A program made the translations under genes and the position numbers. Source: Desulfovibrio sp. (GTDB lineage Bacteria; Desulfobacterota; Desulfovibrionia; Desulfovibrionales; Desulfovibrionaceae). Taken from it: DNA of 5,232 bases. Each line of letters starts with the position of its first letter. The stretch's first letter is position 1. Of this stretch, positions 4,559 through 5,232 are shown one piece after another. Below the pieces are notes generated by a model. That model had not been told where the DNA came from. It ran no database searches and saw only the letters and a program-made list of their open reading frames with translations. Location of the stretch: assembly GCA_031281815.1 (NCBI GenBank), contig JAITEY010000004.1, positions 1-5,232 on the forward strand. Reading direction: 5' to 3'.

Positions 4559-5232
4559 GTGCCCGAACCGCCTGAAATCCGCTGCAACCTGAAAGTCTGC
4601 CGCCTGCGCCGCGGCTGGTCGCAGGAGGAACTTGCGCGCAAGGTCCACATAAAACGGCAGGCCGTCGTCGACCTGGAAAAGGGCCGATACCTGCCCAATA
4701 CGCTTGTAGCTTTGCGGCTGGCCGAGGTTTTCGGCTGCGCGGTCGAAGACCTTTTCATGCTTTGGGAGGAAAACGAGCAGGAACTGAGCCTGCCGGACGA
4801 GGGGCTGCCGGCCGACACCCGCCTTGCCGTGGGCAAGGTGCGGGACAGGCTGGTGGGGTTGCCCCTGCAAGCGACTATGCCCTTTACCCTGCGGCCAGCG
4901 GACGGCCTGTTGTCCGGACCGGGCCGCGTCCGGCTGCATGCCCCGCCTCGGGCACAGGAAGAAAGCCTGCTGCTGGCGGGTTGCGACCCTGCCCTGGATT
5001 TGCTGGACGACCACCTGCGCCGGGTCTTGCCGACGGCGCGGATACGCTGTGTTTTTGCCTCCAGCGGGCGCGCGCTGGACCTGTTGGCCGGGGGCTATAT
5101 TCATGCGGCGTCGAGCCATTTTCACAACGACGGCGACGGCGAGGCCAATGTGGACGCCCTGCGCGCGGCGACGGGCGGAGACGCCCTGCCCTGCCGGGTC
5201 ACGGCCTTCGCAAACCTGGAAGAAGGGTTGAT
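4559..5232 (+). CDS. XRE-family HTH regulator fused to a PBP-like molybdate-binding-type domain (partial, 3' end beyond window)
   Basis: A frame opens with GTG at 4559 and runs 224 codons to the window edge without a stop. The previous in-frame stop is at 4508-4510 and no better start lies between. The ribosome-binding site is weak (GGGA at 4548-4551). Residues 7-66 are a classical XRE/Cro helix-turn-helix: CNLKVCRLRRGWSQEELARK (9-28), recognition helix IKRQAVVDLEKGRY (31-44), then LPNTLVALRLAEVFGCAVEDLF (45-66). After a linker (67-135), LLLAGCDPALDLLDDHL (137-153), ASSGRALDLLAGGYIHAASS (167-186) and HFHNDGDGE (187-195) match the COG1910/PF12727 type of periplasmic-binding-protein-like domain fused to cytoplasmic regulators. 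There is no signal peptide, so it should act in the cytoplasm as a one-component sensor. Placed divergent to modABC, it is probably a molybdate/tungstate-responsive regulator of that operon. The ligand and target are inferred, and the C-terminal half of the sensor domain is not visible. Confidence 0.85.
   Translation, partial: MPEPPEIRCNLKVCRLRRGWSQEELARKVHIKRQAVVDLEKGRYLPNTLVALRLAEVFGCAVEDLFMLWEENEQELSLPDEGLPADTRLAVGKVRDRLVGLPLQATMPFTLRPADGLLSGPGRVRLHAPPRAQEESLLLAGCDPALDLLDDHLRRVLPTARIRCVFASSGRALDLLAGGYIHAASSHFHNDGDGEANVDALRAATGGDALPCRVTAFANLEEGL

Noticed and set aside
3507..4592. 361-aa rightward frame antisense to modA
   Set aside because: The opposite strand encodes an unmistakable ModA. 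This frame has shadow-type composition and crosses the divergent promoter region.
4406..5125. 239-aa leftward frame at the right end
   Set aside because: It is antisense to the regulator, whose helix-turn-helix and PBP-like domain are clear on the plus strand, and it is Gln/Arg/Pro-rich.
4824..5231. 135-aa rightward frame with many Cys and Arg
   Set aside because: It is an out-of-frame shadow of the regulator coding sequence, which runs unbroken in another frame from 4559.

Overview
The window is GC-rich bacterial DNA dominated by a molybdate/tungstate uptake locus. The gene content and the style of the GC-rich intergenic hairpins suggest a member of the Desulfovibrionaceae (sulfate reducers). 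That is an inference from general resemblance, not a database match.

Left end (1-560): the first 15 codons of a leftward gene run off the window. Divergent to it is a well-expressed-looking RelB/DinJ-type antitoxin gene with a near-consensus promoter, a strong Shine-Dalgarno and a GTG start. No toxin gene follows it. Its last ~25 codons do not look like an antitoxin tail and lie in a stretch that resembles a dispersed repeat running to about 540.

Middle left (558-1881): a leftward CgeB-like GT-B glycosyltransferase, complete at 342 aa, preceded by about 295 bases in which I see no gene.

Centre (1882-4325, leftward): modA, modB and modC, encoding a periplasmic molybdate-binding protein, a membrane permease and an ATPase. 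modB and modC are 7 bases apart. modA and modB are separated by 235 bases, unusually far for this operon. That gap holds several hairpins and is bracketed by an imperfect 18-bp direct repeat (15/18 identical), as if a small element had inserted there. The ATPase is short (227 aa) and lacks the C-terminal TOBE/Mop domain of classical ModC.

Right end (4559 to the edge, rightward): divergent from modA is a GTG-started regulator gene with an XRE-type helix-turn-helix at the N-terminus and a COG1910/PBP-like (molybdate-binding-type) domain at the C-terminus, cut by the window end. The simplest reading is a one-component oxyanion sensor that controls the transporter next to it. The 233-base divergent region carries a candidate shared box, also seen just upstream of modB, and a 13-bp direct repeat with 18-bp periodicity.

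No rRNA, tRNA, CRISPR array, transposase or intact insertion sequence is visible. The locus is mostly of known type. The least explained parts are the modA-modB gap, the regulator with its candidate boxes, and the orphan antitoxin with its altered tail.
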